Below are positions 10,779-22,585 of a stretch of 64,000 nt of DNA, piece by piece. The stretch covers positions 806,001-870,000 of the forward strand of contig NC_057377.1 in assembly GCF_016906535.1 (NCBI RefSeq), read 5' to 3'. The position numbers and the translations under genes are program-made. A model generated the notes under the pieces. It was not told the origin of the DNA, ran no database searches, and saw only the letters and a list, made by a program, of their open reading frames with translations. The stretch is from Rhizoctonia solani (Eukaryota > Basidiomycota > Agaricomycetes > Cantharellales > Ceratobasidiaceae). Each line of letters opens with the position of its first letter. The stretch's first letter is position 1.

Positions 10779-13700
10779 ATGACACCGTCGCCTCAAGTAT
10801 TATTTCAACTCCGGACGACGGAATGTATCGCACTGCTGGTAATTCTGCTTGTATCTCTGCTACCCAAAGGTGTTAGAAGGATCGAACCCCCCTCCACCGA
10901 CGTAGTCTTGGAGATAAGGACTGTTGTACGAGCTATCCAAACACCTCGAAAGCAACTCATAGTGTTCCTGTTGAGTTTGGTTGCACTCACTGCTCTTCTT
11001 GACGGCTCGGTGACCGTGGCTAATGCGCTTTTTAAGCGCGTCTTTGAAACGAAAATTCCGGCTTGGAAGGGGTCCGAGTTCTATTCAGTCGTTCTGTTTG
11101 TGACATTTACAGGATTTGCTATAGTCAGTCTTTTGAAGGAGGCGCACCATCATCCAATTTGGCAGTCTAAGCTACTCAAGCTTTTTGTGTTTGTCGCCCT
11201 ATTATTTGATACGGCACTCGCAATCCTCATTCCTATTGTCATACCGATCTGGAGGAGTAAGTAGTTGGCTGATTAGTTATTGACCAAGTTAACCTCTACT
11301 TTCAGTTCGTTCCAGCACAAAGTCAACTACCCCAGGAATTTTGGATTCTACCCCATCGCTTGGGATCACACCTGCACTTCATTTCGGTCTCACCGTGTTT
11401 CGTGTGCTTATTCTGGCAGTGCTTTTTACTACGCTATTCTTTCCCCGCATTACATACGAACCTATCGAGCAGAATGAATCCGTTCCCCGGACTGACGAGA
11501 CGCCTTTGTTGATCCCAGCTGCGGTGGCCGCATCAACACAATCTTCCGCAGAACCGGGGTCTTCCAAACCCAAATATGGTACCTTTAACGGTAGCAACAC
11601 CACCCCACCTGGAGGTGTTTCCACCTCTGCTCCAGGCACTAGTGTCCAGGCGCCAACAATCCCAGTACCAACTGAGCCTACCTGGTACGAAAACGGTGCG
11701 CGACTTATGCGGTTAACCTCGTACCTGTGGCCTTCCAGGAATATCGGTTTGCAGCTTCTGGCATTCATATGCTTGCTTATCGTTGCTGTTGGCCGCATCG
11801 TCAATGCGGCGATTCCTTTCCAGTTCAGTACAGTTGTTGATACTCTCGCTCAGCCAGATGCTCCTCATGGCATATGGGGTCCGCTTCTGTGGTATATCGT
11901 TCTTAGGTTTCTCAGTAGTTCTGGAGGATTAAACGCGCTGCGCAGTGTGAGGTTAATTTGACCCATACCTGTAGAGTGATACTCATATCTTGTTATAGGT
12001 TCTCTGGGCACCTGTGATACAATTCTCTGACCGCTCCCTATCCCAGCTCGCATTTGATCACTTACTCAATCTTTCGCTCGCGTGGCATACTCGTCGCAAG
12101 ACCGGCGAGGTTTTAAGGATTCTCGATCGTGGTGCTTCGATCAAGCAAATATTCGAACTTTTGATCTTTACTCTTTTACCAACTGCCGCTGATACTTTCA
12201 TTGCGGTGTGGATCTTCTTTTGGTACTTTGGACCTGCTATGAGCGTCTTTATTGCCACTACTATGGTTCTTTATGGTAAAGTCTTGTTTTCTCCATTGAT
12301 ACGCACTTACGATTTGCGCTCCCATAATATTTGTTAGTCACAACCAGTGCCATGATCACCAACAGGATAAACAATCTGTCAAGAAAAATGGTTGAAACTG
12401 ATATAGTAAGTGCTACTCGTCCTAAATCTGTCCCCTGGCTCACACCCGCAGACCACTCGTGGCGTTCATACCGACTCTCTCCTAAATTACGAGACGGTCA
12501 AGTACTTTAACGGCGAAGCTCACGAGGGAGAGCGTTACCATGAAGCCCTCTCTCGAGTCCAGCAATTTCAGCTTCGCGTAACGGGTGAGTGACATTCTGT
12601 CTATACGCCTCACACGAATGCTTGACAACTGATTTTGGTTCTCGTAGCTTCCCTAAACCTCATGAGTCTGTCTCAGAACCTTGTGCTTGTGAGTATATGC
12701 ATTTCAATAATGTGAATTCGATGCATAACTAACATGCCACCGTAGACTGCTGGCCTACTTGTTGGTTCATTACTCATCATCTTCGACTCGACCCATCAAG
12801 ATGTTATGAAACGATTTGTTGTGTTTATTACCTATCTAGCAGAGGTAGGATAATGAATTAAAATACATTATTATATAATGCATACTGAACACTATTAGCT
12901 CTATAGCCCGTTGACGGCCTTCGCGCTCCTCTATCGTACCATCAGTCAAAGCTTGGTCGACGCCGAACGCTTGTTAGACCTTCTCGACGAACCTTCAGAA
13001 GTACGAGATAAGCCTAGTGCCAAAGATCTTGTGGTGACCGATGGCGTTATCGAATTCGGTGTGCTACTCTCTAATTGAACCTATCCGAATATTAATCACA
13101 AGTGCCTAGATAATGTGACTTTCTCCTACGATGGTCGTGCAACTGCGCTCAAAGGCGTCTCTTTCAAAGTCCCCAAGGGCGGTTCGCTCGCTCTTGTAGG
13201 CGAGTCTGGCTCCGGCAAGAGCACGATTTTAAAGCTCCTGTATCGTTTCTACGACCTTGCTCCCAGCGATGGTGCTATCCGTATTGACGGACAAGACATT
13301 CGCGATGTCACCCAGGTATGTTAACACACCACAGGGAATTACACGATAGATTACTCATTAGCATATACCCTGATAAACAGGCAAGTCTTCGAAGGGCGAT
13401 CGGCATTGTGCCCCAAGACTGCGTTCTATTTAACAATACCATTGCTTATAATATTGGCTATGGAAAATTGGGTTCATCGACCGAGGAGATCGAAAATGCG
13501 GCTCGGGCGGCTCAAATACACGAGCGTATCATCTCCTTCCCAGACGGCTACGAAACCATTGTTGGTGAACGTGGTGTGAGGTTGAGTGGTGGTGAGAAGC
13601 AGCGTGTTGGGATTGCTCGCACTATCCTTAAAGCCTCACCCGTAATCTTATTGGACGAAGCTACTTCGTGAGCTTATCTATCACTCTAATGTTATGGCCT

Positions 13701-14261
13701 AATAATGTTCGACAGTGCACTAGATACGAGCACCGAGCGGGATATTCAAAAGGCGCTTCAAAATTTGACCGAGGGGCGTTCGTCAGTATCAATTGCTCAC
13801 CGCCTATCAACCATTTCCAAGTCTGATTTGTGAGTACCAAGAGTCTCCACTGCTTACACTCCGAGCTGATGTTAGACAGAATCCTCGTATTTCATCAGGG
13901 AGAAATTATCGAATCGGGCACCCAACGTGAATTGATTGAACTTGGTGGCCGATTTGCCGCTATGTGGACTGACCAAGTGTCCTCGGTGAACGAAAATCGC
14001 GTACCACCCCGAGCCGCCGGACAGAACGGGCCTGGGACTCCTCCTGAAACCGCAGTCACCTCCGGACTTCATATTCTTCCCTCCGGAGAATTCGTTCCTA
14101 CTGGTGTCGCCTCCAAGCACCCCGAACCTATCAAACCCAAGCGCCAAGAACTCAGTTCAGGCTCGACGCGCGAAGTCCGACCCGATGTCACATTTGCTAC
14201 TGTCGCATCTAGGGAACCTACTACCTCTCAGCTTATTAGCACTTCCCAAATAGATAATTAA
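10779..14261 (+). CDS. ABC half-transporter, HMT1/ATM1 (ABCB) type
   Basis: Twelve exons: 10779-11256, 11306-11946, 11999-12275, 12338-12405, 12452-12584, 12648-12688, 12746-12844, 12899-13058, 13110-13315, 13381-13667, 13716-13829, 13880-14261. All introns are GT-AG, phases close, giving 961 residues. An N-terminal hydrophobic extension (about residues 1-230, interrupted by a polar Thr/Ser/Pro loop) resembles the extra membrane domain of HMT1-type vacuolar transporters. Then one ABC membrane domain (around 245-560, with [13 protein letters not shown]). The nucleotide-binding domain has Walker [10 protein letters not shown] (663-671), Q-loop VPQD, signature LSGGE (769-773), Walker [10 protein letters not shown] and H-loop AHRLST. 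HMT1 homologues move Cd-phytochelatin or glutathione conjugates into the vacuole; ATM1 relatives act in mitochondria. The extension favours HMT1. ATG 10779 has a good context (accaccATG). Confidence 0.93.
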
Positions 14262-14815
14262 TATAAATCACAGTGCCTATGTTGTCAGTATGATCACCTG
14301 TGTTAATGCGGGATACTATCGTTACGAAGAGGAAAAATCATGGATATGGTCACGGGCATGAATAAACATTTGATCCCGAAGCTTGTTGTTCTCGGATCTG
14401 GTGCAACGAATAGTGAGGGGTCAGTGTCCAGCCGGCTCGGATGTTAAATACAATCCCAGGAGAGATACCTCTCTGCAATAGAATATGCTCAATGTTGGTA
14501 TTGACCGAGTGTATATCCGGTAAATTTCAGGCTATACGCAGGCCATAGGAACTTTAAATTCCAGTGTCTTGCAGTCGTTCTAAGTGATCAGATTTTACAA
14601 TTATGATATCTCCACAATTATAAGTTAATAACTACAGTAATATGCGAGATAAATAATAATGCTACACGAGACTCGAATTGTCGGGAACGCAGGATGCTCG
14701 AACAATGAAACATATAGATCAGTGCATGATACAAGGAGTCATAGGAATCCAGTCGTGCATATAAACAAGAAGTCAAAGTGAATGATGCTCCATAGGAATC
14801 TCGAAACGAAACAAT
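14262..14815. other. intergenic between convergent genes
   Basis: 3' flanks of the ABC gene (+) and the unknown gene (-). Nothing recognised. Confidence 0.5.
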
Positions 14816-15631
14816 TTAATCTTTCAAACAAGCGGATATGGCTGAGACTCTGAGTGAGCAAATCGGGAACGTAATGGCCATTATATCATCGATTAGGCTG
14901 CTCCCAAAGCTGTCAATCTCGGGGTTTGCTTTAACCACTTCAAGGGCGTCGGAGGCGCATATAGCCGGCCCGCATTTGCAATCACTGAGTCGCCCTTTGC
15001 AGAGTTGATTCTTCATGCGAGCGACTTCAGCATCTGACGGTGCCTCTTTCGCACATTCATACATAGGTTCATATATCGCAAATTTCGATTGAGAATTAGG
15101 CTCAAGAGTTCGTAAAGGAGGTGGAAGCGACCGAAGAGGAGCAAGAAGACCGATCGTGAGAGCTGGCATGGGAGACCCAGAGTTCAAGGCATAATCAGGT
15201 GATGGCGAAGTGGAGATCGGATGTGTTGTTGAGACGTGCTTTATGGAAGGTTGAGACGTCCGTACGGGGGCAGCACGCTCCTCGTCAGTAGATGCAGGTA
15301 TAAGCGGTACGGTGATTGTTACAGGCTGAGCTGGGGTGTCTGGCGCCCGTCTCTTTGAATGGAGGTTGGTGGAAGGGTTCCATGCTGGACGCGTACTAGT
15401 ACGCGCCGAAATCTTTGGCTGGAGTCGATTTGATTCGAATGCCCGAAACTGCTTCCTCTGACTTATAGTGGTGTTTTTACAGGCGCCTGTGAATGTGGTA
15501 GGAGAGCAAGATTGACGATGGATCTTTTGGCGCTGGGTGGCTATTACAAGAGTGCGAGCGCGATGAGAATTGGTTGACTGGCTATAGCCTGACTGTGGGC
15601 GCTGAGAGAGAATAGCTGTAGAGGAAGGCAT
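14816..15631 (-). CDS. hypothetical Ser/Pro-rich protein
   Basis: Single open frame of 271 residues from ATG 15631 (MPSSTAILSQ). The first 170 residues are polar, rich in Ser, Thr, Pro, Arg and Gln and probably disordered. The C-terminal third is more ordered and has a cysteine cluster, C-KGRLSD-C-K-C-GPAI-C, followed by an acidic/hydrophobic segment. I do not recognise a family. The cysteine spacing could bind metal, but that is a guess. Convergent with the ABC transporter gene. Confidence 0.5.
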   Translation of the reverse strand: MPSSTAILSQRPQSGYSQSTNSHRARTLVIATQRQKIHRQSCSPTTFTGACKNTTISQRKQFRAFESNRLQPKISARTSTRPAWNPSTNLHSKRRAPDTPAQPVTITVPLIPASTDEERAAPVRTSQPSIKHVSTTHPISTSPSPDYALNSGSPMPALTIGLLAPLRSLPPPLRTLEPNSQSKFAIYEPMYECAKEAPSDAEVARMKNQLCKGRLSDCKCGPAICASDALEVVKANPEIDSFGSSLIDDIMAITFPICSLRVSAISACLKD

Positions 15632-17200
15632 AGCTAGATGGCTATACACGGTGCTACTTTTATTTGCCTATGTCATAAAGATAGGTTAATATGCGGAAGA
15701 CCGGCGAATATTAGAATGCTACTGACTCGTGTTCCGACCTTCTGTTAGGCAGAGGGTAGTAGCGTTGGGGGTGATAAGATGTTCGGGATGTATAGCAGGA
15801 AGAACAGAAGACATGGGGCTTATAATTTGATGGAGAATGTTGCACAGCGATCGGCTATCTCCCAAAATGGAAAAATGAGTGGCATTATTGTGCCAATTAT
15901 GCCAATGACACACAAACAGCCCCATTCATCAAACGCTAGTAACGAGGAGAGGCGAGTGGGCAAACAAGAAGGGCGATCTATAAGGGTATGTGCAGCGGCA
16001 GAGGGGTCCTTGGGTGAGATGGGCGTGCCGACCAGCGAGTAGGTCCGATCCAACGGCCCCATCTAAACCTCACGAAGAGCCATGGGCTCAGACATGCGTG
16101 GCTACTAGTTTGAAGATCATTACCTATCTAGACCTCATAACTTCTTCCAGAGCTGGTGGTTATCAGTCGGTTATCCCGACTAGGGCCTTTTTGAAATCGT
16201 CCTTGGGAAACTGATCGAGGGTCACCCATGCGGGAGGCAAATTAGCGACCAATATCGGATCCCTGGGAGCTAATCCTCGGGCATGGTTCAGAAATCGGGA
16301 CTGGGCGTAGGAGATTGAACAAGACAAAGTGTTTCCACAGTCTCTACCTATTTTAGGCGAGAAGGTTCAGCGACTGCTAGCTTAGGCTCTCGCTACCAGA
16401 TCGAGGCTTAGCCCTTGGAGGGTGGAGTGAACATCGCACCGTGAGATGAGCTGCTTTTCTGGTTGGCGGAAGTCTAAGTGAAATAAATCCTGGGAAAATC
16501 TGACAATCAGGATTTATGAGTCATAGAGTGATGGGTGGTGGGAGGGCATAATTTGCGCTGTTTCTTTGCCTGAATCCATTGGTTGGTGAATTAACGAGAT
16601 ATTGAGTAGAACTTATTAATCTATACTCCTTAACATAGCGTCCGAAGATTCGGGTACTCTTGTGTGGGGCCGAACATTTGTTCAAACTGGCACGAGATAC
16701 TATTGGACTGGCAAGGAGGGGCATCCGGAATGTGAAGTCTGCACATGTCAGTATATCAGCTTGAAATTACGGTCGATTGTTATTGGTTCATCGCATGAGA
16801 AACGTGAGCGGTCAGGTGTATTGTTGTAGTATCGTATAGCTAATGGTAGCCGAGCATCGCACGCCCAACACGTGCCTTATATCAGGCTCATTGTGGCCAA
16901 TCGAATTTGGATATATTTACTGTTGCGGCGCTTACCCCAATCACCATAATACTCTCCATTATTCCGAGATAGCCATATGCCACAACAGGGCAAACTGGTG
17001 TCTAGACAGGCTGAGTAAAATCCTTATTAACGGCAGTGTTCCAACTGATAATCTGTTGTCACTAGGCTTCATATATCCACAAAGAGTTACCAAGTTCCAG
17101 TAAGATCCTAGAAGAGAGCATATATAGCCACAAGGTTGGGTCATGAAAGGCTTTGCTAATTGCAGTTGTGCACAACAATTGTGCCCATTGATGTAGTTCA
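15632..17200. other. intergenic, nothing recognised
   Basis: Overlapping short open frames on both strands around 15720-16060 and 16521-17200 have no motifs. No repeat or RNA gene seen. Confidence 0.4.
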
Positions 17201-18689
17201 TTTGCAGCTGTCAGAGATGAGGTTAATGTATGCACACCAATAGCACCTCCAGATAAATTGAGACTCTTCCTTGGTGCCTATCTTCTGGCTAGAGTGTGTG
17301 CATTAAGAAAAGTTGTCAATTCTAATTGGAACATCATGATACACAGACAAATATGCTTGGTGATGCTGTAAAATACCAGTTTATATCAATGGGAGAACAA
17401 GATGATAAGATTATCTGAAGTAAGATCTGTTATAGATAGGGAAAATAGGCAGTAAAGTAATATACTCAAAAAGGAAAGAAAGAAACTAAATAAGGGAGTA
17501 GGATAAAAAGAGTAACTGATTAACTATAAAAGGTAACAATCTTACAAAGATAAATGTTAGAAGAATTCTAATGATGAGGAAGTAAGAGTATATTAGGGTA
17601 GCTAATTAACCCACTAGAGAATAAAGTAGTTAGTATCAGGGTGATCCCTACCAATAACTAGTAATAAGCGTATTACTGTTTAGCAGGCAACACAAGGTAC
17701 AAGCAGAGTAGTGTATAACCTAAAGACCAGTCTCTGGAACTCACTGTAATTTAATTGAGATTTATGTAAATTTATTTCCCTGTCTCCAACAGCTGACAAG
17801 GGGGTAAGGGCATTGTGGAAGCACCAAATACTTAGCAGACTGCCAGGAAGTCTTGGCAGGGTTGCACTCAAGCTAGTTCTAGGTTCCCTGTATAGGTTGG
17901 GGCCATCCTAAAAGCTATATATTCTGAGCTTAAGAGCCTTTAGGCTGATTTACTATGTATGATACTTAAAGAAATCAATAGAAGAAGTTCTTAAGAGTCA
18001 CACTAGGCTGAGAGAGGATGGTAAAAAATGAGATGCATTCAAAAAGGCCAGTTCAAGGGGCTATTTATACCCTTGGAGGCCTGTGATTACTATATACAGT
18101 AGGGTAAAATACATGACAAGATGAATAGAGATGAGATGTTAAGTGAGAGCCAGTCTCATAAGGCCATGCCTTATAAGAGTTAGCCTCCAGTTCTAAAAAT
18201 ATCCTTCCCCTCACTAAGACACTTTAGGAAAAGGCTGAAACAAGCTGTGCTCTTAGTGAGGCCCAGACCTTCCTCTTAGCTACTCAGGTCAGTAGTTTCT
18301 GGAAAGCAGAGTGCTTACTTAAGAACAGTCTTCCAGTTAAACTTAAGTTATTAAGTCTTTCCTTCAAGGGGCTGTTTCTCCCTTAATACCTTGAGTATTT
18401 ACATGATTAAAAATAGTAGGAAATATAGAAAAATTCAAGGAATCTTTCTATGTGTTTTACAAGTGTCTGTCTACATTAATCTCAAGGCTAAATCATGTTT
18501 GCTTTGCTGTTCTTTATTATTTTATCCTGTTCCATAACAAGATCCCAACTGTGAAGTCCTGACAAATGCTCTGGGCAGCACAATGTTTTTGTGCAGTAGG
18601 TTCAACAACAGAAGGTCCAAGACATACAGCTACTGCATTACCTAATCCTGAACTACCCCTTAATTAATTATCAACTCTTGTTAGGATAT
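17201..18689. other. AT-rich region, probably decayed transposon DNA
   Basis: Strongly AT-rich and purine-rich (for example 17400-17640), with almost no open frame. It borders recognisable LTR fragments. I could not assign it to an element. Confidence 0.35.
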
Positions 18690-18787
18690 TGTTGTAGACA
18701 CACTTGATACTAGGGAATTTATTCCCATTTTCTCAAATTTAAGCAAAGACAAATGGACCACCTTTTCAGTCACTTGACTTTGGTGCT
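18690..18787 (+). repeat. family A LTR, 5' fragment
   Basis: Starts TGTTGTAGACACAC and matches the first 100 bp of the LTRs at 42310 and 26595, then stops abruptly. See 18788-18895 for the inverted partner. Confidence 0.6.
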
Positions 18788-18895
18788 GTCCTAGAAATAG
18801 TGCGGGATGGTGTGGGGGTTGGTGCTTGCAGCCAACTAAGTACAAGTAGAACTGCTTAAGGTGGTGAGCAGGTATCCTGCAACAACTGTTGTAAA
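18788..18895 (-). repeat. family A LTR, inverted 3' fragment
   Basis: Begins TGTCCTAG and contains GGTGCTTGCAGCC and CTTAAGGTGGTGAGCA, matching the inverted 3' end of the LTR at 23358. It is joined directly to a forward 5' fragment, so this is a rearranged fold-back remnant. Confidence 0.5.
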
Positions 18896-19329
18896 TTGGG
18901 GGAAAAGAGGTTGAGACTCTGGTGCTGAGCAGAGTCTGTGTTGGAAGATTCCCAATTTCCAAGCTGAGTAAAGAAGTAGCTTCTTTGGGGTTCTAAGGGT
19001 CTATGTTATGGATATGACATTTCTTCAATAATCTGTACTTATTTCATTAATTACACTAGTAATCTTACAGTAAACAAATGAGATAAAGATGCAAACTAAG
19101 GTTTTCAAGGTCCCTCTATCCAATAGTGACCTTTGCAAAACCTACAAACCTCAGGAATACCCTCAATATGCAATGCCTTTTGCATATATGCTGTTTTCTC
19201 ACTCATTTAAATATACATAAATTCAGCTGAGTAGATAAACAGTAACAAGTAATATTTCTCTTGTTTGTAGTATTTATTATTCAAGACTCTATCTTGTGGC
19301 TACACACAGAAATATTCAGGGTCCCCCCT
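18896..19329. other. AT-rich remnant, nothing recognised
   Basis: No gene or clear repeat between the LTR fragments. Confidence 0.35.
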
Positions 19330-20760
19330 GTTGCATAGGCAAGTGCTCTGGTGCTTAATCAGCCCTTAAGCGCCAACGCACTAAATGCGCCTTTTCTCCA
19401 TCACCTGGGCATCCCACACTGCCGAATTGCTTGCGCTTAGGTGCGCCTGTTTGTGCGCTCCAGAATGCTGGGTCAAAATCCCAAAACGGACCACATTTGG
19501 CAGCATTATGCCCCATTTACTGTAAGTACCCAATGCAGCAGTATCATACCTTTGGGACTGTTTACTCCAAGGGTGAAACACTTAGCCTTGGGACATCTAA
19601 GGACCCACACAGGTAAATACTGCCTTGGAGCAAACATTGCCTTGGGGCAAATATTAGGATCTGTTGTTTGTTTACTATGTACCAAAGTATTGGCTCCCTC
19701 AAGTGTTTCAGTTGCCACATGTACCTCCTGTACCCCCTCTTGGTATCAATCATGTATATACTTGTTTGTGCGCCTTCTCAGGGTATAAAAGGACCCTGTG
19801 AAGACGCTTCTAATCCATCCATTTATCCACTCTTATATATTGACATATACACACAAGCCTTTAACAGCTTATCTGCGCATTTACTTTAGTGATTGACTCA
19901 CTGTAAATAGCATAGGAGGTTATTTGGCGCACTAAGACCATAGGCCAGTCCCAACAGACACAGGGTAACCTATTAGTGTACTTACTGTAACCCTGTGCCC
20001 CTTGACTGTCACAGTTGTTGAGTTCAACATTGAGTATAGTGCAACAATACTGTAAGGATTGTTGTGATTGAGTGATAGTGTTTCAATCCACCATACTCCC
20101 TATATTGTAGATAGCTTTATCTACAATATCTCATAAATCCTAGATATATTTTAGGTAAACCCCATAAGTCTTAAGTCTTACTTAAGCATATATAAGTCCT
20201 ATACTTATTAGGCAAATCTTATAAATCCTGTACATTAGTCAGGTAACCCTCTTACCTAAGGTACTATCCCAGAGACTTTAGGTATACATACCCTTAGTCA
20301 CTTAGGCTTAAGTAACATTAGTCTAAGGTACTATACATAACCAACCACCTGCACTTGATAGTTGGTAGACTATTTGTTAGGAGTTGTTATTCCTGATAAC
20401 CTAGCCTATATTGTGCATATATTCTGTGCATATATTCTGATTCTTAATAGTAGTTCTTAGTTATTCCCATATACATTTTGTATATAGTAATTCTTTCTTA
20501 CTCCTGTACTTACATGACTCTTAACACAGGGCCTTACAGCCCAGGTTATCTACTAAGTCACTAAGTACCATTGTCATTGCCTTAAGCAGCTTGCTCACTG
20601 TACATACATAGCTGGTCATTGCCTGTAGGGCTTTGGTCATTGTAGATAGGTGTCTTGTTGTTGTAGGTAGATCACACGCCACCCTAGGTGGTTTCTCATT
20701 GTATTTCCCACATGGCCATAAGCACCAGCTACCTTGACATCCTTACAGATGTCTAGGACA
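19330..20760 (+). repeat. probable long LTR related to family A
   Basis: Starts TGTTGCATAGG and ends GTCTAGGACA (TG...CA). The last 250 bp match the 3' part of family A LTRs. A TATAAAA box lies at 19787. It is followed directly by a family A-like primer-binding site and leader (20761 on), which supports the right boundary. The left boundary is a guess and no target duplication was found. The middle (20100-20350) is full of short palindromes. Confidence 0.45.
20102..20129 (+). other. perfect 12-bp hairpin
   Basis: ATATTGTAGATA, loop GCTT, then the exact reverse complement. It opens a run of weaker palindromes of the form CCTA...TAGG at about 20148, 20198 and 20227 inside the long LTR. Confidence 0.6.
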
Positions 20761-20990
20761 CTAGGTAATTGACCTTACATTGGTTGCAAACCATTCTGCA
20801 CCACCCACTAAGTACCAACCAACAAGAAGAGTACCTGTACTAGCACAACCAATAACATGTGATTGGGGCCACCTTGCAGGATGTCATAACCCATATATGG
20901 AAGGGTTATTACCATATATATCCACTGTCAAAGATATATATAGTATATATGATGCACAGTGATATATTAATAATATAAGTTGCTGGGGGA
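20761..20990 (+). mobile_element. leader remnant of a family A Gypsy element with primer-binding site
   Basis: After the LTR end (GGACA) come 2 spacer bases (CT) and AGGTAATTGACCT (20763-20775), the exact complement of AGGTCAATTACCT found in family A LTRs 34 nt after the TATA box. Further on, GGGGCCACCTTG and TACTAGCACAA are shared with the leader of element 1. The rest of this element is missing. Confidence 0.6.
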
Positions 20991-21336
20991 TGTTGCACTC
21001 CCCCTGCCCCCCTAGCCGCAGGCCAATGTTAAGGGAGCCTGTGGGCAAGGTCTGAATAATATATTATTTTAGAAGAGATTATGTCACCCCCCCCCACCTC
21101 AAATCCGTAGTAGTTTAGTATAGTATTTGATAAAGGACTGGAGGGGGGGAGGTCATGTGACCTGGACTTAGAGAATATCACTAAGTCCAGCCATGTCAAC
21201 CATAAGTCTCTTATGTGTGGGAACCTGGGGGTTCTGAGTGCATAAGTGCAAGTATATGCGTGTTTCCGGTGGCTGTAGTGTGTACCATGAGTGCCCTGGT
21301 ATGTGAATAGAGGGCACAACAGGGGTGTGGCTCATG
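20991..21336. other. unassigned repeat-block DNA
   Basis: Contains C-rich and G-rich runs (21083-21091, 21141-21149). No open frame with a motif. Possibly an internal remnant of a retroelement. Confidence 0.3.
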
Positions 21337-21898
21337 TGTTGTACACCACTGTAAGGTGGGTACACGCTGGTGAAGGCAGGTGCTTAGGGCCGTACTACTA
21401 CAAGCAAGACTTTATGTAATCTGACTAATAGGCTATACTAAGGTTGCGTAAGGCAACCAACTACTCTATACTACTGACAAAGGGGCCTTAGGCCTAGGAG
21501 GTGTGGTGAGTTAAGTGGGAGTGGACATCTGAGATCCAATGGGGGCTGGCTACTTAGCTGGCTGGGTAATCCTCCTCAATTCATATGAGACAAGGTAAAA
21601 TCAACTTGGGGTCTCCAAGCAATTTTCCCACTGTATATATAGACAAAGGGGCGCTATCTACATGGTCTGTGCACGTGAGAAAAGAAGTACATGAGTGAAA
21701 TAAGAAGAGTGCTGTGGGCTGTGCAGAAGCGTGGATTTCTCCTAAGTGCCCTTGGCACGGCATCTTGGCATGGCATCTTGGCATAATAAGTGCCAAGATC
21801 ACATGATTGAAAAACATAAGGTAAAGGGTTTGGAAAAAATAGTGAAAATATCAGAAAAATCAGGTGGTTCTAATGGTATATGTTAAGGGAGTGTAACA
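21337..21898 (-). repeat. family B LTR (left LTR of element 3)
   Basis: 562 bp, TGTTGTACACC...GTGTAACA in plus sense. Contains the TATA box and the GTAAAATCAACTTG variant of the primer partner. Confidence 0.85.
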
Positions 21899-22412
21899 TT
21901 GCCCCCCCCCCTGAAAGGCTCTTGGCAGAGTCACAAGCCTTTTTCAGTTGTGACTTGTTGAAGCATTGGATTTCCTTGTGACTGTGTTCCAGTAGTTCCT
22001 CAGGTTCCCAAGAGTTGTCCTCTGGGCCATATCCCTTCCATTTGATAATGTAAAACCACTTTCTGCATTGTTTTTTAGAGTCAATGATCTGCTCCACTTC
22101 ATATTCCTCTTCTCCTTCTATTGTCTCAGGAGGAGGTTGTTCTGGGAATGGTTGACTTGGAGATTTGTGACTCTTGGATAGTAGCCCTATGTAAAATACA
22201 TCATGGATTTTCAGGGTTTCCAGGAGTTTCAGGTGGTACACGTGGCTGGAAATCTTTTCTGTGATCTCAAAGGGGCCTAGTCATTTTGGGTCCAATTTGT
22301 TAGAGTTGGTCCTGAGTTCTATGTTTTTTCCATCTAGCCAAACTTTTTTGCCAACTGAGTATTCTGGGACTGTTCCTTTATCTTGGGTCATCCTTTCCTT
22401 GCTCATCCTAAG

Positions 22413-22585
22413 TGTCATAAACAGAGGAAAATAGAACTAGCCAGAATTGAACCAGCTTGACCACTAAGCCATAGAGCCCTATTATTCCTCTGCTGACAAC
22501 CCATGATTACACCTGCTACCCCCCAAATTTGGGCTTGGGCCAGCATGCAACCACTTGTACTGGTCATGTGACTGTGTCCAGGACA
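22413..22585 (-). other. foreign segment in integrase with tRNA-like A and B boxes
   Basis: 173 bp with no counterpart in elements 1 and 2. On the minus strand it contains TGGCTTAGTGGTC (A-box like, 22459-22471) and GGTTCAATTCTGG (B-box like, 22441-22453). The boxes are only 5 nt apart, too close for a real tRNA. It could be a deleted SINE head or chance similarity. It begins TGTC and ends GACA. Confidence 0.3.

Noticed and set aside
15720..16062. Open frames on both strands over the same bases
   Set aside because: Mutually overlapping with no family signal; neither can be preferred.
19330..20760. Complete LTR element at this site
   Set aside because: No target duplication and no left primer or polypurine signals; only the right end is supported.
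22441..22471. tRNA gene
   Set aside because: A- and B-box-like sequences are only 5 nt apart and no acceptor or anticodon stem forms.
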